A stretch of 64,000 bases of DNA from Aporhodopirellula rubra (GTDB taxonomy: Bacteria > Planctomycetota > Planctomycetia > Pirellulales > Pirellulaceae): contig NZ_JACHXU010000001.1 in NCBI RefSeq assembly GCF_014192335.1, positions 1 to 64,000 of the forward strand, in the 5' to 3' direction. The position numbers and the translations under genes are program-made. Positions 26,832 through 36,410 of the stretch are shown here, in pieces. The notes under the pieces were generated by a model that worked only from the letters and a program-made list of their open reading frames with translations, was not told the DNA's origin and did not search any database. The stretch's first letter is position 1, and the number at the start of each line of letters is the position of its first letter.

Positions 26832-27095
26832 TCAAACGGTTCCCGATACGAACGCATCGGCGTGTCCGGGAGAGCAGCACTCGATCGGAGAGTGTAAACC
26901 TTTCACCTGCGAGACTAAAGGGCGTCCCTGTTCGTTCAAGGTCACCGAAAGCCCGATCGAACGGTAAGTCCGGTTGAATTCCTCGACAAATGATTCCCCA
27001 TTTTGATCGGGCATCGTCATGGGACCGACGGGGCGTCCGCTGTGGGTCACGATGGCATGGGACGGCATCGGCGGGCGGTTACTGCTCACGTTCAA
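26832..27095 (-). CDS. small hypothetical protein (87 aa, doubtful)
   Basis: The frame is open from an ATG at 27095 and reads sensibly in its second half (ESFVEEFNRTYRSIGLSVTL, then GRPLVSQVKGLHSPIECCS). An internal start at the ATG in PMTMPDQNG is as likely. It lies upstream of the DUF3127 gene on the same strand. There is no recognised domain, and it could be chance. Confidence 0.35.
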   Translation of the reverse strand: MNVSSNRPPMPSHAIVTHSGRPVGPMTMPDQNGESFVEEFNRTYRSIGLSVTLNEQGRPLVSQVKGLHSPIECCSPGHADAFVSGTV

Positions 27096-27149
27096 ACTCG
27101 TCGTCTAGGAGGAAAGGTTGTCTCGAAAACAGGGGATATCGTCTCGGTA

Positions 27150-28223
27150 TCACTGCGAATCGTTCGTCGGTTGAGCACCGGCGACCCGGTATGAAACGCT
27201 CGGGTGTGGGAAGCCGAGCGTCTTGTCGACCCGATTGTATAGCGGCAAACCGGAAAAGTATCGACGAAGATTGATGCAAACGAGATCCGTCGTGTCGTCC
27301 ACACGGCGAATCGATTGAGCCCCAACGTGCGGCGTGATTAATACGTTTGGATCCGTCCACAGCGGGCTCGTCGGAGGCAACGGTTCGGTCTCCGTCACAT
27401 CCACGCCGGCACCGGCTAAATGACCGCTCGCGAGTGAGGCGACCAACGCCGATTCATCCACGACCGCGCCTCGCGCCACGTTGACGAAGTAGCTGCCGGG
27501 TTTCATCGCCGCGAATTGTTTTTCAGAGACGCAGTGCCGAGTCGACGCGTTTAGAGGCAGCGTCAAAATCACGATATCCGACGTAGCGAACAATTCGTCT
27601 GTTCGGCTCGTCGGCCATAACGCGTCGACTTCGTCCGGTTGGTTTTCGGGATAGTAATCCGTCGCGAGAATTTTGACTTCCCAGGGCCGCAGCATTTTTG
27701 CAATTTCTCGTCCGTTGCCACCGAGGCCCACGATCCCAACGGTCTTGCCACGGATGTCGTCGGTGGGGCGACGAATGAATTCAGGAATCTGCCGAGCCCG
27801 TTCAAACAATCCGATCCGTCGCAGTAATCCGAACAACAACGCAAACGTTTGCTCGGCAACCTGTGGTGCAAACAATCCAGACGCACTGCTGACAATGATG
27901 CCGGGTTCCGCGATCACACCCGCGACCAAACAGTGATCCAATCCGGCCGCTGATGATTGGATCCATTGCAACCGTTTTGCCGCGAGAACACGGTCCCAGT
28001 CGACAGGCACCTTGGCATGGCCGATGAAGATGTCCGCCGTCGGCAGCAGTTCGTCAACGCGTTCCTGGCCCGCGTCAACGACTTCGATTTCGTGGTCCAA
28101 CGGGATCGTCGCGTCGTTCTTGCAGTCCGCGAGTGTTTGTTTGATCTGAGCCACATGATGTGGTTCGACCGGGTAACACAGAACGATCCGGCGAATCATT
28201 TCGAAAGTCTGTTGATTGGTCAT
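27150..28223 (-). CDS. D-2-hydroxyacid dehydrogenase (NAD-binding)
   Basis: Members of this family reduce 2-oxoacids to D-2-hydroxyacids or run the reverse. In these 357 residues the Rossmann fold is GKTVGIVGLGGNGREIA, and the catalytic residues fall where expected: Arg in YFVNVARGAVVDE, Glu in GAGVDVTETEPLPPTSPLW, and His in LITPHVGAQSIRR. The N-terminal half is the substrate domain (IQSSAAGLDHCLVAGVIAEP). It stands alone, divergent from the gene at 28440, with about 216 bases between them. The exact substrate cannot be told from the sequence. Confidence 0.92.
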   Translation of the reverse strand: MTNQQTFEMIRRIVLCYPVEPHHVAQIKQTLADCKNDATIPLDHEIEVVDAGQERVDELLPTADIFIGHAKVPVDWDRVLAAKRLQWIQSSAAGLDHCLVAGVIAEPGIIVSSASGLFAPQVAEQTFALLFGLLRRIGLFERARQIPEFIRRPTDDIRGKTVGIVGLGGNGREIAKMLRPWEVKILATDYYPENQPDEVDALWPTSRTDELFATSDIVILTLPLNASTRHCVSEKQFAAMKPGSYFVNVARGAVVDESALVASLASGHLAGAGVDVTETEPLPPTSPLWTDPNVLITPHVGAQSIRRVDDTTDLVCINLRRYFSGLPLYNRVDKTLGFPHPSVSYRVAGAQPTNDSQ

Positions 28224-28439
28224 GGGAAGCTAAAACGTCGGTGCGGGAAAATATTGAAACCTCGGGCCCGAGGATCGTATCAAAGATCGCTTAAACGCAG
28301 GAGACGGACATTTTCGCGGTGCGGTGTCCAGCGATCTTCGGCGAAATGTGCGTTTCACCGAAAGCGTATAATCGGGGATGCGTCGCACCGCAGTCGGTAA
28401 ATCGATTCTGCGTGGTGATCTCATCCCCAAGGAATTCCC

Positions 28440-29714
28440 ATGTCCGAAATCCAGTCACATTCACAGGCCTTGCCGCTTCGTGTCGCGATGGTGGAGGTGC
28501 GTGATGTTGCGATCGCAGACTCGCCGCCGGGGCCGGTTCAGTGCACCCTGCGGATCAAGCGACTCTCCCGCGTACCGGTCGAGAACGAGTCGGCCGGACG
28601 ATCGGATTCGGAAGGCGGCAACCTGTTGGTGGCCAATGGTGAAAGCCCCTTTGCCGCGACTTTGGCCGCCGTTTCTCAGTTGTGCCGCAAACCGTTGTTT
28701 ATCGTTTCGCATCACGAAGATGGATCCGGTGGCCACTACCGGTGTGTGGTCGCGGTGTCCGATCAAGAGGGCGGCGGCGATCTCAATGTGTCGTCGCGAG
28801 GATCGGGGCGAGCGACAGCGGGTCGGCCGGAAATCGCCTGGACGCTCGCGATCATCCGTGCTGCCAATCACGCCGGTTTGCTCAAGCGTGAGTTTCGAGC
28901 GAACAACCAAAAAACGTTGCGACAATGGTCACGGGAGGCTGTGCTAGAAATATCCGATTGTCTTTCGCGATCGGATGTTCGCCCAGGAGAAGACCCCGCG
29001 GTAATGCTGGAAGTCGAAAGCATTGTTTTGGACTATCTGAATATCGGGTCCTCCGCTGCCGTGATCACGGCTTCTAATCAGCCACGACCTGAAACAATTC
29101 TGAGCCTGTTTGACACCAGCGTTTGGTTGTACGACGAGGAAGGGCGACCACGCCGGTATTACACCGATACTGACCTTTGGTTGGCGTGGTATCCCGGTGT
29201 GGACGATGACCATCGCAGTGTTGAGGAAGTGATCGAGTCGATGCCCGCAGCACCCGCCACCGCAATCCCGTGGATTGTCAGGTTGTTTGAGAATCCGACT
29301 AGCCCGATTCGATTTCGTGGTGCAATCGACTTGCACGATCACGATGTGCTGCACGTTCTTTTGGGACGTGGATTGCAAGATCAAGACGAGGCGTTTGTGC
29401 TCGGGTTCGCAATGGGGACGGCCAAGAAAATCAGCACGATTCAGTATCACGTTTTCAAATTCTTGATGGCGCGAGTTTATCCCGAGCCCTATCGAATTCC
29501 TGGGTTCCTGCAGCCCGCGTTTGATCTCGGCGTCCAGTGTGGCAAGAAAACCGGTGCAGAGGAATTGTACAAACAGCCTCTGAAGGAACTGCGCTCATTG
29601 ACGATCGAGGAGGCCCGTCGGCGGGCCGGGATCAACATGGATATCGTGAGGGAGCACTACCGAGTCGAGCAGCAACGGATTCCGTTCACGATCGCGAGTC
29701 TGCGGTTGCCTTGA
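28440..29714 (+). CDS. hypothetical protein with COQ4-type HDxxHx11E motif
   Basis: This 424-residue protein starts at an ATG at 28440. The C-terminal part contains HDVLHVLLGRGLQDQDE: His-Asp-x-x-His, eleven residues, then Glu, which is the zinc-binding pattern of COQ4, followed by AFVLGFAMGTAKK and a helical tail. The N-terminal part (RVAMVEVRDVAIADSPPGPV, then GESPFAATLAAVSQLC, then DLNVSSRGSGR) resembles a small alpha/beta domain of the LeuA-type regulatory fold, but this is weak. No membrane or signal segment is seen. COQ4 proteins act in ubiquinone assembly; the rest of this protein is not clearly COQ4, so function stays open. The last 29 bases overlap the 3' end of the facing gene. Confidence 0.65.
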   Translation: MSEIQSHSQALPLRVAMVEVRDVAIADSPPGPVQCTLRIKRLSRVPVENESAGRSDSEGGNLLVANGESPFAATLAAVSQLCRKPLFIVSHHEDGSGGHYRCVVAVSDQEGGGDLNVSSRGSGRATAGRPEIAWTLAIIRAANHAGLLKREFRANNQKTLRQWSREAVLEISDCLSRSDVRPGEDPAVMLEVESIVLDYLNIGSSAAVITASNQPRPETILSLFDTSVWLYDEEGRPRRYYTDTDLWLAWYPGVDDDHRSVEEVIESMPAAPATAIPWIVRLFENPTSPIRFRGAIDLHDHDVLHVLLGRGLQDQDEAFVLGFAMGTAKKISTIQYHVFKFLMARVYPEPYRIPGFLQPAFDLGVQCGKKTGAEELYKQPLKELRSLTIEEARRRAGINMDIVREHYRVEQQRIPFTIASLRLP

Positions 29715-30750
29715 CAACGGCCTGCTCGATCACGGCTTTTGATTTTTGGAATCCTTCTCGCGTCACGTCAGCGACAGGGCGTTTCCAGTAGCCGGGGTTA
29801 AACAGTTCTAACGAGAACGTTCCGGCAAAGCCGTGTTTGAGCAACATCGCAATCGTCTCGACGAGAGGGCACACGCCGTCGCCCGGAAAGACTCGGTCTT
29901 TGTCCGCGATGGTCGCCGGCGGTGGTTGGTCTGGATAATCGTTGATGTGGAACAGTGGCATCCGGGACGCCTCGATCATGGCGAGCGAGGTCATTGAGTT
30001 TCCGCCTTTGTAGATGTGATAGAAATCAGGCAGTACTGCGGCGCTGGGGTGTGCTGCTGCGGTTGCAACATAGGCCAACTCGCCGAGACGGCTCAGTGTT
30101 GGCGAAAAACCCCAAAGTTCGAGCAGAGGTGTCACACCAATTTTGTCACCGATATCCAGCAAGGTTCGATAGCGTTCAGCAATCACTTCCAAATCGATCG
30201 GTCCGGAATCACGAAGGGCACTCTCGGTGTGCGCCCCGATCGGTGGCGCCGCCATCACGGTTCCGCCTAGCTGACGGACCATTTCCATGTCACGCCGTGC
30301 TTCATCGAGCCCCGCGGTTCGCTCTGCCGGGTCGTTGATAATCCATTTCGCAAACCCGATCGCACCGGCCATTTCGATACCGGAATCATCGAGTTGTTGA
30401 CGCAAATCGGATAGTTTGCCACCGCCGTCAACGTAGGATCGTAAATCGCGGATCCACGGTTCGATCGCGTCAAAGCCCGCCTTCGCGGTGACCCGGATCT
30501 GTTCGGGGACCGGCAATTCGTGACCGCGAATGGTGCTAGTATTGAGAGAAATCTTGGGCATTGGCACGTTACCCACAGCCGGTTGTGTGAGTGACGATTT
30601 GGTCGCGTGCGGCGCCGCAGAATCGGCTCGACACGGCGTCGCGAACGATGCCGCAATACCGCCGAGTGCGCCAGTGCTCGCTAGGCCAGTCGTTAGCAAA
30701 CCGCTGGCTCCGGTTTGGAGGAAACGACGGCGAGATGGATGGGATGCCAT
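29686..30750 (-). CDS. sugar phosphate isomerase/epimerase, TIM-barrel, Tat-exported
   Basis: This 354-residue protein begins with a twin-arginine signal (SRRRFLQTGASG) and continues in a xylose isomerase-like TIM barrel: FDAIEPWIRDLRSYVDGGG, then ETRAGLDEAR-type turns, GVTPLLELWGFSPTLSR, and the metal-binding-like MPLFHINDYPDQPPP followed by FPGDGVCPLVETIAMLL. The C-terminal GTFSLELFNPGYW is typical of the AP_endonuc_2-type family. Secreted members are numerous in planctomycetes. It lies five bases upstream of the DUF1080 lipoprotein gene, so both probably act on extracytoplasmic sugars. Confidence 0.88.
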   Translation of the reverse strand: MASHPSRRRFLQTGASGLLTTGLASTGALGGIAASFATPCRADSAAPHATKSSLTQPAVGNVPMPKISLNTSTIRGHELPVPEQIRVTAKAGFDAIEPWIRDLRSYVDGGGKLSDLRQQLDDSGIEMAGAIGFAKWIINDPAERTAGLDEARRDMEMVRQLGGTVMAAPPIGAHTESALRDSGPIDLEVIAERYRTLLDIGDKIGVTPLLELWGFSPTLSRLGELAYVATAAAHPSAAVLPDFYHIYKGGNSMTSLAMIEASRMPLFHINDYPDQPPPATIADKDRVFPGDGVCPLVETIAMLLKHGFAGTFSLELFNPGYWKRPVADVTREGFQKSKAVIEQAVVKATADSRS

Positions 30751-30754
30751 GGCG

Positions 30755-32119
30755 TTACTCGTTTTCTTCTTGAGGTGCGGCGTCTTCCGACACGACCGGC
30801 TCGGGTGAAGGTTTGACGGCGATCTTGCGATAGGCCGCTTTGGTTGTCTCGTCGTGACCTTGGATGATCAAAGTTCCCGGTTCGACCCGCAGCCCTTTGC
30901 GTGGATTTTCATGAGGTTCGCGGTCATCGTAAACGTCCGTCACTTGAAGGCCGTTCACCCACGCTGCGAAGTGCGATCCTTCTGCGGCCAACAGAATCGA
31001 ATTCCAACGACCCGGTTCGCCTGCAACGATTCGTGCATCTTGGCGTTTGAAGATCCCGCCCGCTCCACAATCGGCGGGCTGCAGAGGATTGTTGTTCATG
31101 GTTTCGTTGTTGACTTGGCACTCGTACCCCATCATCACATCGCCCGGGATTGAGCGAAAGAAGATTCCCGAGTTGGACTTGGGGGCATCCATCTTGTAAT
31201 CCGCGAGCAGCGTGAAATCGCCGTACGTCTGGGTGGACTCGAGTTGTTGTTTTCCGCCATCGACGATGAGGTGTTGATTGTCGTCGACGGTGAAGTCGCC
31301 GGGCATGTCGGCGTACTGTTTCCAATGAGTCAGTTCCGCGTCAATTAGGTTTTCCAAACCGATCGGACGCAAACGAATGTTTCGAAAGCGGATCATTCCC
31401 GAGCGGAATTGCAGGCCGATGTAACCGGTTCGTTCAGACGGCGCGTCGTTGATTTCGCAAGTCAGTGCACCGTCAATCTTGACTGTCACGTCGTCTTGGT
31501 TGCAAACCATGTTCATGGTGTGCCATTGATCAGGATGCGTTGTGACGGGATTGCCCCTCTCTCGCTGGACAATGCCACCGGTCGGAAACGGGTTATCTTC
31601 GGGGGCGATGTTGACTTCGTAGCAACTGGTTTTGACGTCTCGTGGTTCGATGCCGGTGCGAAGGAAGACGCCGGAGTTCGTTTCTGCGTCGCACTGAAAT
31701 TCGAGTTCGAGTTCATAGTCTGCCCACTGTGTCGTCGTGGTCAGTAGACAGGCGCGACCACGGTCGGCAACGAGTGCGTTGTCTTCCACTCGCCAGTTCG
31801 CTTCGCCCGCGATAACCCATCCGAGCATCGTGTAACCATCGAAGAGGCGGATCCAACCTTCGGTCGTTTGTTCGATCGGGAGTCGCTGTTCGAGCAATTG
31901 TTCGGCACTGGCTTCGTAAGCTTTTGCTTCAAAAATGAAAGGAGCTTCTTCCTCCGGTTCGGTGTTTTCGGCGACCGAGGTGTCTGCGGCAGGCGATTTT
32001 GCGGCTGAGGCGGAGTCTTCGGAGTCGGTCGATTTCGGCTTGGCCGAGCAACCAACCATGGCGACCACCAACGAAAGACCGACTAAGAAACGAGAGACCA
32101 TTCTGGAAGCAGAGATCAT
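30755..32119 (-). CDS. DUF1080 (3-keto-disaccharide hydrolase-like) lipoprotein
   Basis: The N-terminus carries a lipoprotein signal with a lipobox (SLVVAMVGCSAKPK), so the protein would be attached to a membrane. I place the start at the ATG at 32119; the ATGs at 32149 and 32101 are also possible. Two DUF1080 jelly-roll domains follow, each starting with a variant of WIRLFDGYTMLGWVIAGEAN and EIDYEL-type strands (LELEFQCDAETNSGVFLRTG; LLADYKMDAPKSNSGIFFRS). They are about 454 residues in total. DUF1080 domains are frequent in planctomycetes and bind or cleave glycans. A Ser/Ala-rich acidic linker separates the lipidation site from the first domain. Confidence 0.88.
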   Translation of the reverse strand: MISASRMVSRFLVGLSLVVAMVGCSAKPKSTDSEDSASAAKSPAADTSVAENTEPEEEAPFIFEAKAYEASAEQLLEQRLPIEQTTEGWIRLFDGYTMLGWVIAGEANWRVEDNALVADRGRACLLTTTTQWADYELELEFQCDAETNSGVFLRTGIEPRDVKTSCYEVNIAPEDNPFPTGGIVQRERGNPVTTHPDQWHTMNMVCNQDDVTVKIDGALTCEINDAPSERTGYIGLQFRSGMIRFRNIRLRPIGLENLIDAELTHWKQYADMPGDFTVDDNQHLIVDGGKQQLESTQTYGDFTLLADYKMDAPKSNSGIFFRSIPGDVMMGYECQVNNETMNNNPLQPADCGAGGIFKRQDARIVAGEPGRWNSILLAAEGSHFAAWVNGLQVTDVYDDREPHENPRKGLRVEPGTLIIQGHDETTKAAYRKIAVKPSPEPVVSEDAAPQEENE

Positions 32120-32222
32120 TCTGGATGCACTGTGATCAAGGCAAGGCATAACGCACTCAGGGATTGGAGAGTGGATGGAGTGAGGGGCGATGAAGGCCGA
32201 TGCAGCGGCCCGCCAATACGGC

Positions 32223-33347
32223 CTAATAGCCGTACTCGTCAAAGTACTCGCCCCAACGCTCACGTAACTGTTGCTCTTGAGCTGAGGATAGTTGGTGGGC
32301 GTTGGTTTGGTAGGATTTGTGTTCGGTTTCCGTCCACGTTTGGATGTCTTCGCGGACCGTTTCGAAATCAGCGAGGCGTAACGAATCATAAATCGTTTGC
32401 AACGTTCCGACGGGGTCAGCAATCAAGTCTTCGTAACGAATGTCGATCAGGTGATGCTGGTCAATTTCTTGACGCTGTTGATGGAACGCGCGATACATTT
32501 TTTCGAGGCATTCGAGCACGTATTCTTCAATCCCGTCGTCCGACGTGTCGGCTTTCGGTGCTTGCAAACCTTGGACGTCGTCGAGACTCCGCCACAATCG
32601 GCAGGTGCTGGGGAACAACGCCCGAGGGTCCCGAGTGATGTGGATGAATCGTGCTTGAGGAAATGCGGCGGCGAGATGGCCGATCCGTCCGGTGTGCGTG
32701 GGGCTCTTGATGACGAGCGGCCGCGTGGTCGAGGCGCTGACGCGGTGTAGGAAGGACCGCATGGTCGTGATCCAGTGCTCGCGAGCGGTCTCGTCCACGC
32801 CTTCGAAGTCGAGGTATCCCATATCAACGGCCCCGCCGCGTGGGAAAGCGATCCGCCGATACGGTGAAGGCAAGCCGAGGTTGACGAGGGCGAACTCGTC
32901 TTCCTGAGGGCGGTCCCAGCCGGTGTCCATGTTGTCCATCGGCCGTTTGCCCGGCAGCATCCATTTTGCGAAACGCCGGAAAAACCACTCGGTCAACAGA
33001 AAGTGCGACGGCGCGAAACACTGAAACGTCGACGGGCTGCTGAATCTCTCGTCGCGGACCATTAATTCATGCAGCAGCGTCGTGCCGCTTCGCCAATGTC
33101 CGATGATGAAAACCGGCGGGCCGTGCAGTTCGGCCTCGCGAATCCGACGCCGGTACAGCAGGTTTTGCAGGCCCATCAAGAGCGTATTGAACGGTGTCGC
33201 GATCGAAACGGAGCACGCCAGCGGCACTCTCGACGGGCTAATCGCAAACCCTCCACTGCGCAACAGACGCCACCAAGCCGACGGTCGCATCCCATGCCAA
33301 AATCGAGGGCAATAGAACGGGTAGCGATTCAGTGAAGACTCGGGCAT
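32223..33347 (-). CDS. sulfotransferase family protein
   Basis: This protein would transfer sulfate from PAPS to a polysaccharide or other hydroxyl group. It has about 374 residues from the ATG at 33347 (MPESSLNRYP). The 5'-phosphosulfate-binding loop is PVFIIGHWRSGTTLLHELMV and the 3'-phosphate-binding region is RFIHITRDPRALFPSTCRL. Further family phrases are VIKSPTHTGRIGHLAAAFP and IDIRYEDLIADPVGTLQTI. No signal peptide or membrane segment is obvious. It is upstream of the DUF1080 gene on the same strand, about 100 bases away. Confidence 0.9.
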   Translation of the reverse strand: MPESSLNRYPFYCPRFWHGMRPSAWWRLLRSGGFAISPSRVPLACSVSIATPFNTLLMGLQNLLYRRRIREAELHGPPVFIIGHWRSGTTLLHELMVRDERFSSPSTFQCFAPSHFLLTEWFFRRFAKWMLPGKRPMDNMDTGWDRPQEDEFALVNLGLPSPYRRIAFPRGGAVDMGYLDFEGVDETAREHWITTMRSFLHRVSASTTRPLVIKSPTHTGRIGHLAAAFPQARFIHITRDPRALFPSTCRLWRSLDDVQGLQAPKADTSDDGIEEYVLECLEKMYRAFHQQRQEIDQHHLIDIRYEDLIADPVGTLQTIYDSLRLADFETVREDIQTWTETEHKSYQTNAHQLSSAQEQQLRERWGEYFDEYGY

Positions 33348-33617
33348 GAAAGAGGAAAGTCCTTCGCAAAAAAGGCCGATTCGGGCGAACAAAATGGCTC
33401 GTGTGAACGTCTGGCGACTGGCCGTTCGCCAGGTGCCGTCTCCCTCCAACGAAATACAACGTTAGACTGTTTGGGCACGCGTTCGCCCGTGAAGGATAAA
33501 GCGTGATCCCGTCCAGGCCCATTAGTTGCCTGTAGAATGGCGGGGATTTTATGCGTTTTTCCAAACCGGGTGGGGCATCTGCCGCTCCGACACCTCGTCT
33601 TTTACGTTGATTTTAAC

Positions 33618-33938
33618 ATGCCCAGTCCCGCCAGCGATCTTTCGATTGAAGATTTGCAACAGCACATTCGTCGGATGTATTACGACAAAGACGTCGCCCG
33701 TGGGATCGACGGAACGTTCATGTGGCTGATGGAGGAAGTTGGCGAATTGGCCTCTGCCCTGCGAGGCAACGATCGCGAGAACCTTCAGGAAGAATTTGCG
33801 GACGTGATCGCGTGGCTATTTACAATCGCAAATGTGGCGGACGTGAACCTGGCCGAAGCCCTCTCGGCAAAATACGGACAAGGATGCCCGGGATGCCACC
33901 GTTTCGAATGCGAATGCAGCTTGGATGAGAAACCATGA
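33618..33938 (+). CDS. MazG-like nucleotide pyrophosphohydrolase
   Basis: MazG-family enzymes hydrolyse noncanonical nucleoside triphosphates. The start chosen is the ATG at 33618 (MPSPASDLS) giving 106 residues. The fold-defining motif is there: FMWLMEEVGELASALRG (ExxE), then NLQEEFADVIAWLFTIAN (ExxD), as a single short MazG domain. The tail GCPGCHRFECEC has four Cys/His that may bind zinc. The stop overlaps the next start by four bases (ATGA), so it is coupled to the 791-residue membrane protein. Confidence 0.85.
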   Translation: MPSPASDLSIEDLQQHIRRMYYDKDVARGIDGTFMWLMEEVGELASALRGNDRENLQEEFADVIAWLFTIANVADVNLAEALSAKYGQGCPGCHRFECECSLDEKP

Positions 33939-36310
33939 GATTTGTTCTCCTCATGATCGCGGCCGTCTTCTCGCTGGTCGGCACCGTCTCTGCGCAAGAT
34001 CCACCCGCGGAGACGCCTGCGGTCGATTTTGTCGGGATCAATGGCCACTATCGAGCCGGGCGATGGACGGCGGTTCGATTCGCACCGATCGCCGATGCGG
34101 TTCTGGAAACCACGGACGGCGATGGGAGTACTGTTTTCTATGAACAAGATTTCCTCGGCTCATCAAATGATGCCGACGCGGCTGTGTTTGGGTACTGCGT
34201 CCCGGGGACCGAAGCGGCACCGTTGACGATTCGATCCGCGGGCAAAGCGACTGCGACGAAGGCTTCGTCAGGCGACCAGGTTGATACCGACGGGCTGGCA
34301 GATCGCAGTGAAGGTAGCGGCAACGGACAGGTCGCGCTGAAGACTCGTTTTCCCGAAGTCGGTACGCCGGCGGAGGGGCCCGCCATGATCCCAGATGACA
34401 TGCCTTGGGTCGTTGTCTTTGGAGATCCGTTAGGGATCGAAACAATCGGTGCCAATGAGTTGCTCGACCGAGATGCCTCCATCGCGGTCACCCGAGTGAC
34501 GGAGCCCGCGTCGATCCCCGACCACGTGTTGGGCTTTTCGGGTGTCGACATGATGGTCGTCACCGGTTCGGGCGTCGGTGTGCTGGAGCAGTTGTCGGAG
34601 TCACAAGGCTCGGCGATCGGCGACTGGGTTCGCGGCGGAGGGCAGTTGTTTGTCACCCTCGGAGGGTCTGCCCCAAAAACTCTCGAGGCTTCGCCCTGGT
34701 TGGTGGAGTTGTTGCCCAAGAGCGTTGCCTCGTCTTCGGTCGTTCGCATGGATCCCTCGGGGTTGGAAACGTTTGCGAACAGTCAGTCGCGTCTGAGTCC
34801 TTTCGATGGCTGGCAGTTGCCCAAGACAATCGGCGCAGGCGGCATCACATTGTCGAGCGTAGGGGAGGCGTTGATCGCGGGCCGTACTTCTCGCCGAATC
34901 GGATTGCCGCTCGCGGTGCGGTACACGATTGCTATGGGGCGGGTCACGATCGTGTCGGCCGATTTGGACGCTTCGCCGTTTGTCGATTGGCCCGAACGCC
35001 TGGACTTGGTTACCAAATTGACAGGCGATCTGTTGACCGAAGACCGAGGCGAAGTCAGCAGTAGCTTTCGCTTGGGTGGATACTCGGATCTCTCGGGACA
35101 GGTTCGGCGAAGTCTGGATCGTTTCTCGACGAAGCGAAACGTGAGTTTTTCGATCATCGCGCTGGTGATTGCTGCTTTGATCGCCCTGGTCGCGCCGCTG
35201 GATTATCTATTCGTTCGACGTGTTCTCGGTAATCCGCTGCTCGGTTGGGCGACGTTTCCGGTGGTGGCAATCTTGCTTTCGATTGCCTTGGTCATTGCTG
35301 CGAACCCTCGTCGCACTTCGCTTGCCACAGATGAGTCAAATGATGCCGCGCCGGCATCTGAACAAGGTGAAGATAGCCTGTTGCGGGCCAATGCGGTTGA
35401 GTTCCTCGATATCGATGGAAGCTCGCAGGTGGGCAGGTTGTTTCGTTGGTCTTATCTGTATTCGCATCCAGCCCAAACGGTTAGCGTGACGGCGAATCGC
35501 AGTTCATCACTGGACAACATCTCGCGGGACATTGAGTTCCAAATGCTGGGCCCGTTCGGCGCTCCCGGCCGATCGATGGGTGGTATCCAAATTGATTCGT
35601 GGAGCGAACCGCTGCACGTTCCGGTGTCGCCGTTAATGTCGGGTTCGGACGATGCGTCCCACGGCGGTGGGGTGCGTTTGGCGAGTCGCATCGATTCACT
35701 CGAGTTGGCACCTCGCAGCAGCAAATCGATCGCCGCGCAGATGCAATTCCGAACCACCTTCGAGGTCGCTCCAATGAAGCGGCGTCGTACCTCCGATTCG
35801 CTGCAGGGGAGTCTCGTCAATCCGCTCGACGTTGACCTTCTCGATTCCATGTTGATTTACCAGCAGATGGTTTATTTGTTGCCGACCCGCTTTCCCGCAG
35901 GGGCAACCGTCAAAGAAATCGACAGGATGCGGCAAAAGAACTTTCGCTGGCAATTGTCGCGGCAGCGAGCGCTCGAAAGTTCATCGCAAACCGAAGCCTG
36001 GGACGTTACCCGAAGCGATCGACCGGAACGGCTCGCTGAGATGTTGATGTTTCACGATGTCGTGGGGGGCGCCGATTACACGGGGCTTCAGAACGAGATC
36101 CTCGGGCAGCTTGATATGACTGATCTGCTCACTAAAGAGCAATGCATTTTGGTGGGGCGGTGTGCCGATCCCTGGTTAACGCTCGGTGTCAAAACGACGA
36201 GCGACGGGGCGGATTCCGGTAATGATTCGGCCAATGCCTTTGCCACCCCAGTTGGCGAAACGCAATCTTGGGTGCGTGTGATATTGCCCGTGAAAGAGGT
36301 TCGTCGTTGA
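33935..36310 (+). CDS. large secreted/membrane protein of unknown function
   Basis: This 791-residue protein starts with a signal peptide (MRFVLLMIAAVFSLVGTVSA). The N-terminal half is extracytoplasmic, including FVTLGGSAPKTLEASPWLV, ending at about residue 400. Two membrane segments follow (SIIALVIAALIALVAPLDYL and LLGWATFPVVAILLSIALVI), then a second soluble half of about 330 residues. There are no recognised catalytic motifs. The ABC ATPase gene lies 100 bases downstream in the same orientation, so this may be the membrane partner or a substrate-side component. The layout (two soluble halves around a membrane hairpin) recalls GldG-like proteins, but I do not assert that. Confidence 0.6.
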   Translation: MRFVLLMIAAVFSLVGTVSAQDPPAETPAVDFVGINGHYRAGRWTAVRFAPIADAVLETTDGDGSTVFYEQDFLGSSNDADAAVFGYCVPGTEAAPLTIRSAGKATATKASSGDQVDTDGLADRSEGSGNGQVALKTRFPEVGTPAEGPAMIPDDMPWVVVFGDPLGIETIGANELLDRDASIAVTRVTEPASIPDHVLGFSGVDMMVVTGSGVGVLEQLSESQGSAIGDWVRGGGQLFVTLGGSAPKTLEASPWLVELLPKSVASSSVVRMDPSGLETFANSQSRLSPFDGWQLPKTIGAGGITLSSVGEALIAGRTSRRIGLPLAVRYTIAMGRVTIVSADLDASPFVDWPERLDLVTKLTGDLLTEDRGEVSSSFRLGGYSDLSGQVRRSLDRFSTKRNVSFSIIALVIAALIALVAPLDYLFVRRVLGNPLLGWATFPVVAILLSIALVIAANPRRTSLATDESNDAAPASEQGEDSLLRANAVEFLDIDGSSQVGRLFRWSYLYSHPAQTVSVTANRSSSLDNISRDIEFQMLGPFGAPGRSMGGIQIDSWSEPLHVPVSPLMSGSDDASHGGGVRLASRIDSLELAPRSSKSIAAQMQFRTTFEVAPMKRRRTSDSLQGSLVNPLDVDLLDSMLIYQQMVYLLPTRFPAGATVKEIDRMRQKNFRWQLSRQRALESSSQTEAWDVTRSDRPERLAEMLMFHDVVGGADYTGLQNEILGQLDMTDLLTKEQCILVGRCADPWLTLGVKTTSDGADSGNDSANAFATPVGETQSWVRVILPVKEVRR

Positions 36311-36410
36311 GTGAGTCCACATCTGTATTAGGTTGGATTGGCTTCGTGATTTAAGTGTTTGGTATCGGTGTCCCCTTTATTTTCTCGTCTTCTTTTTATC
36401 TGTAATCGTC

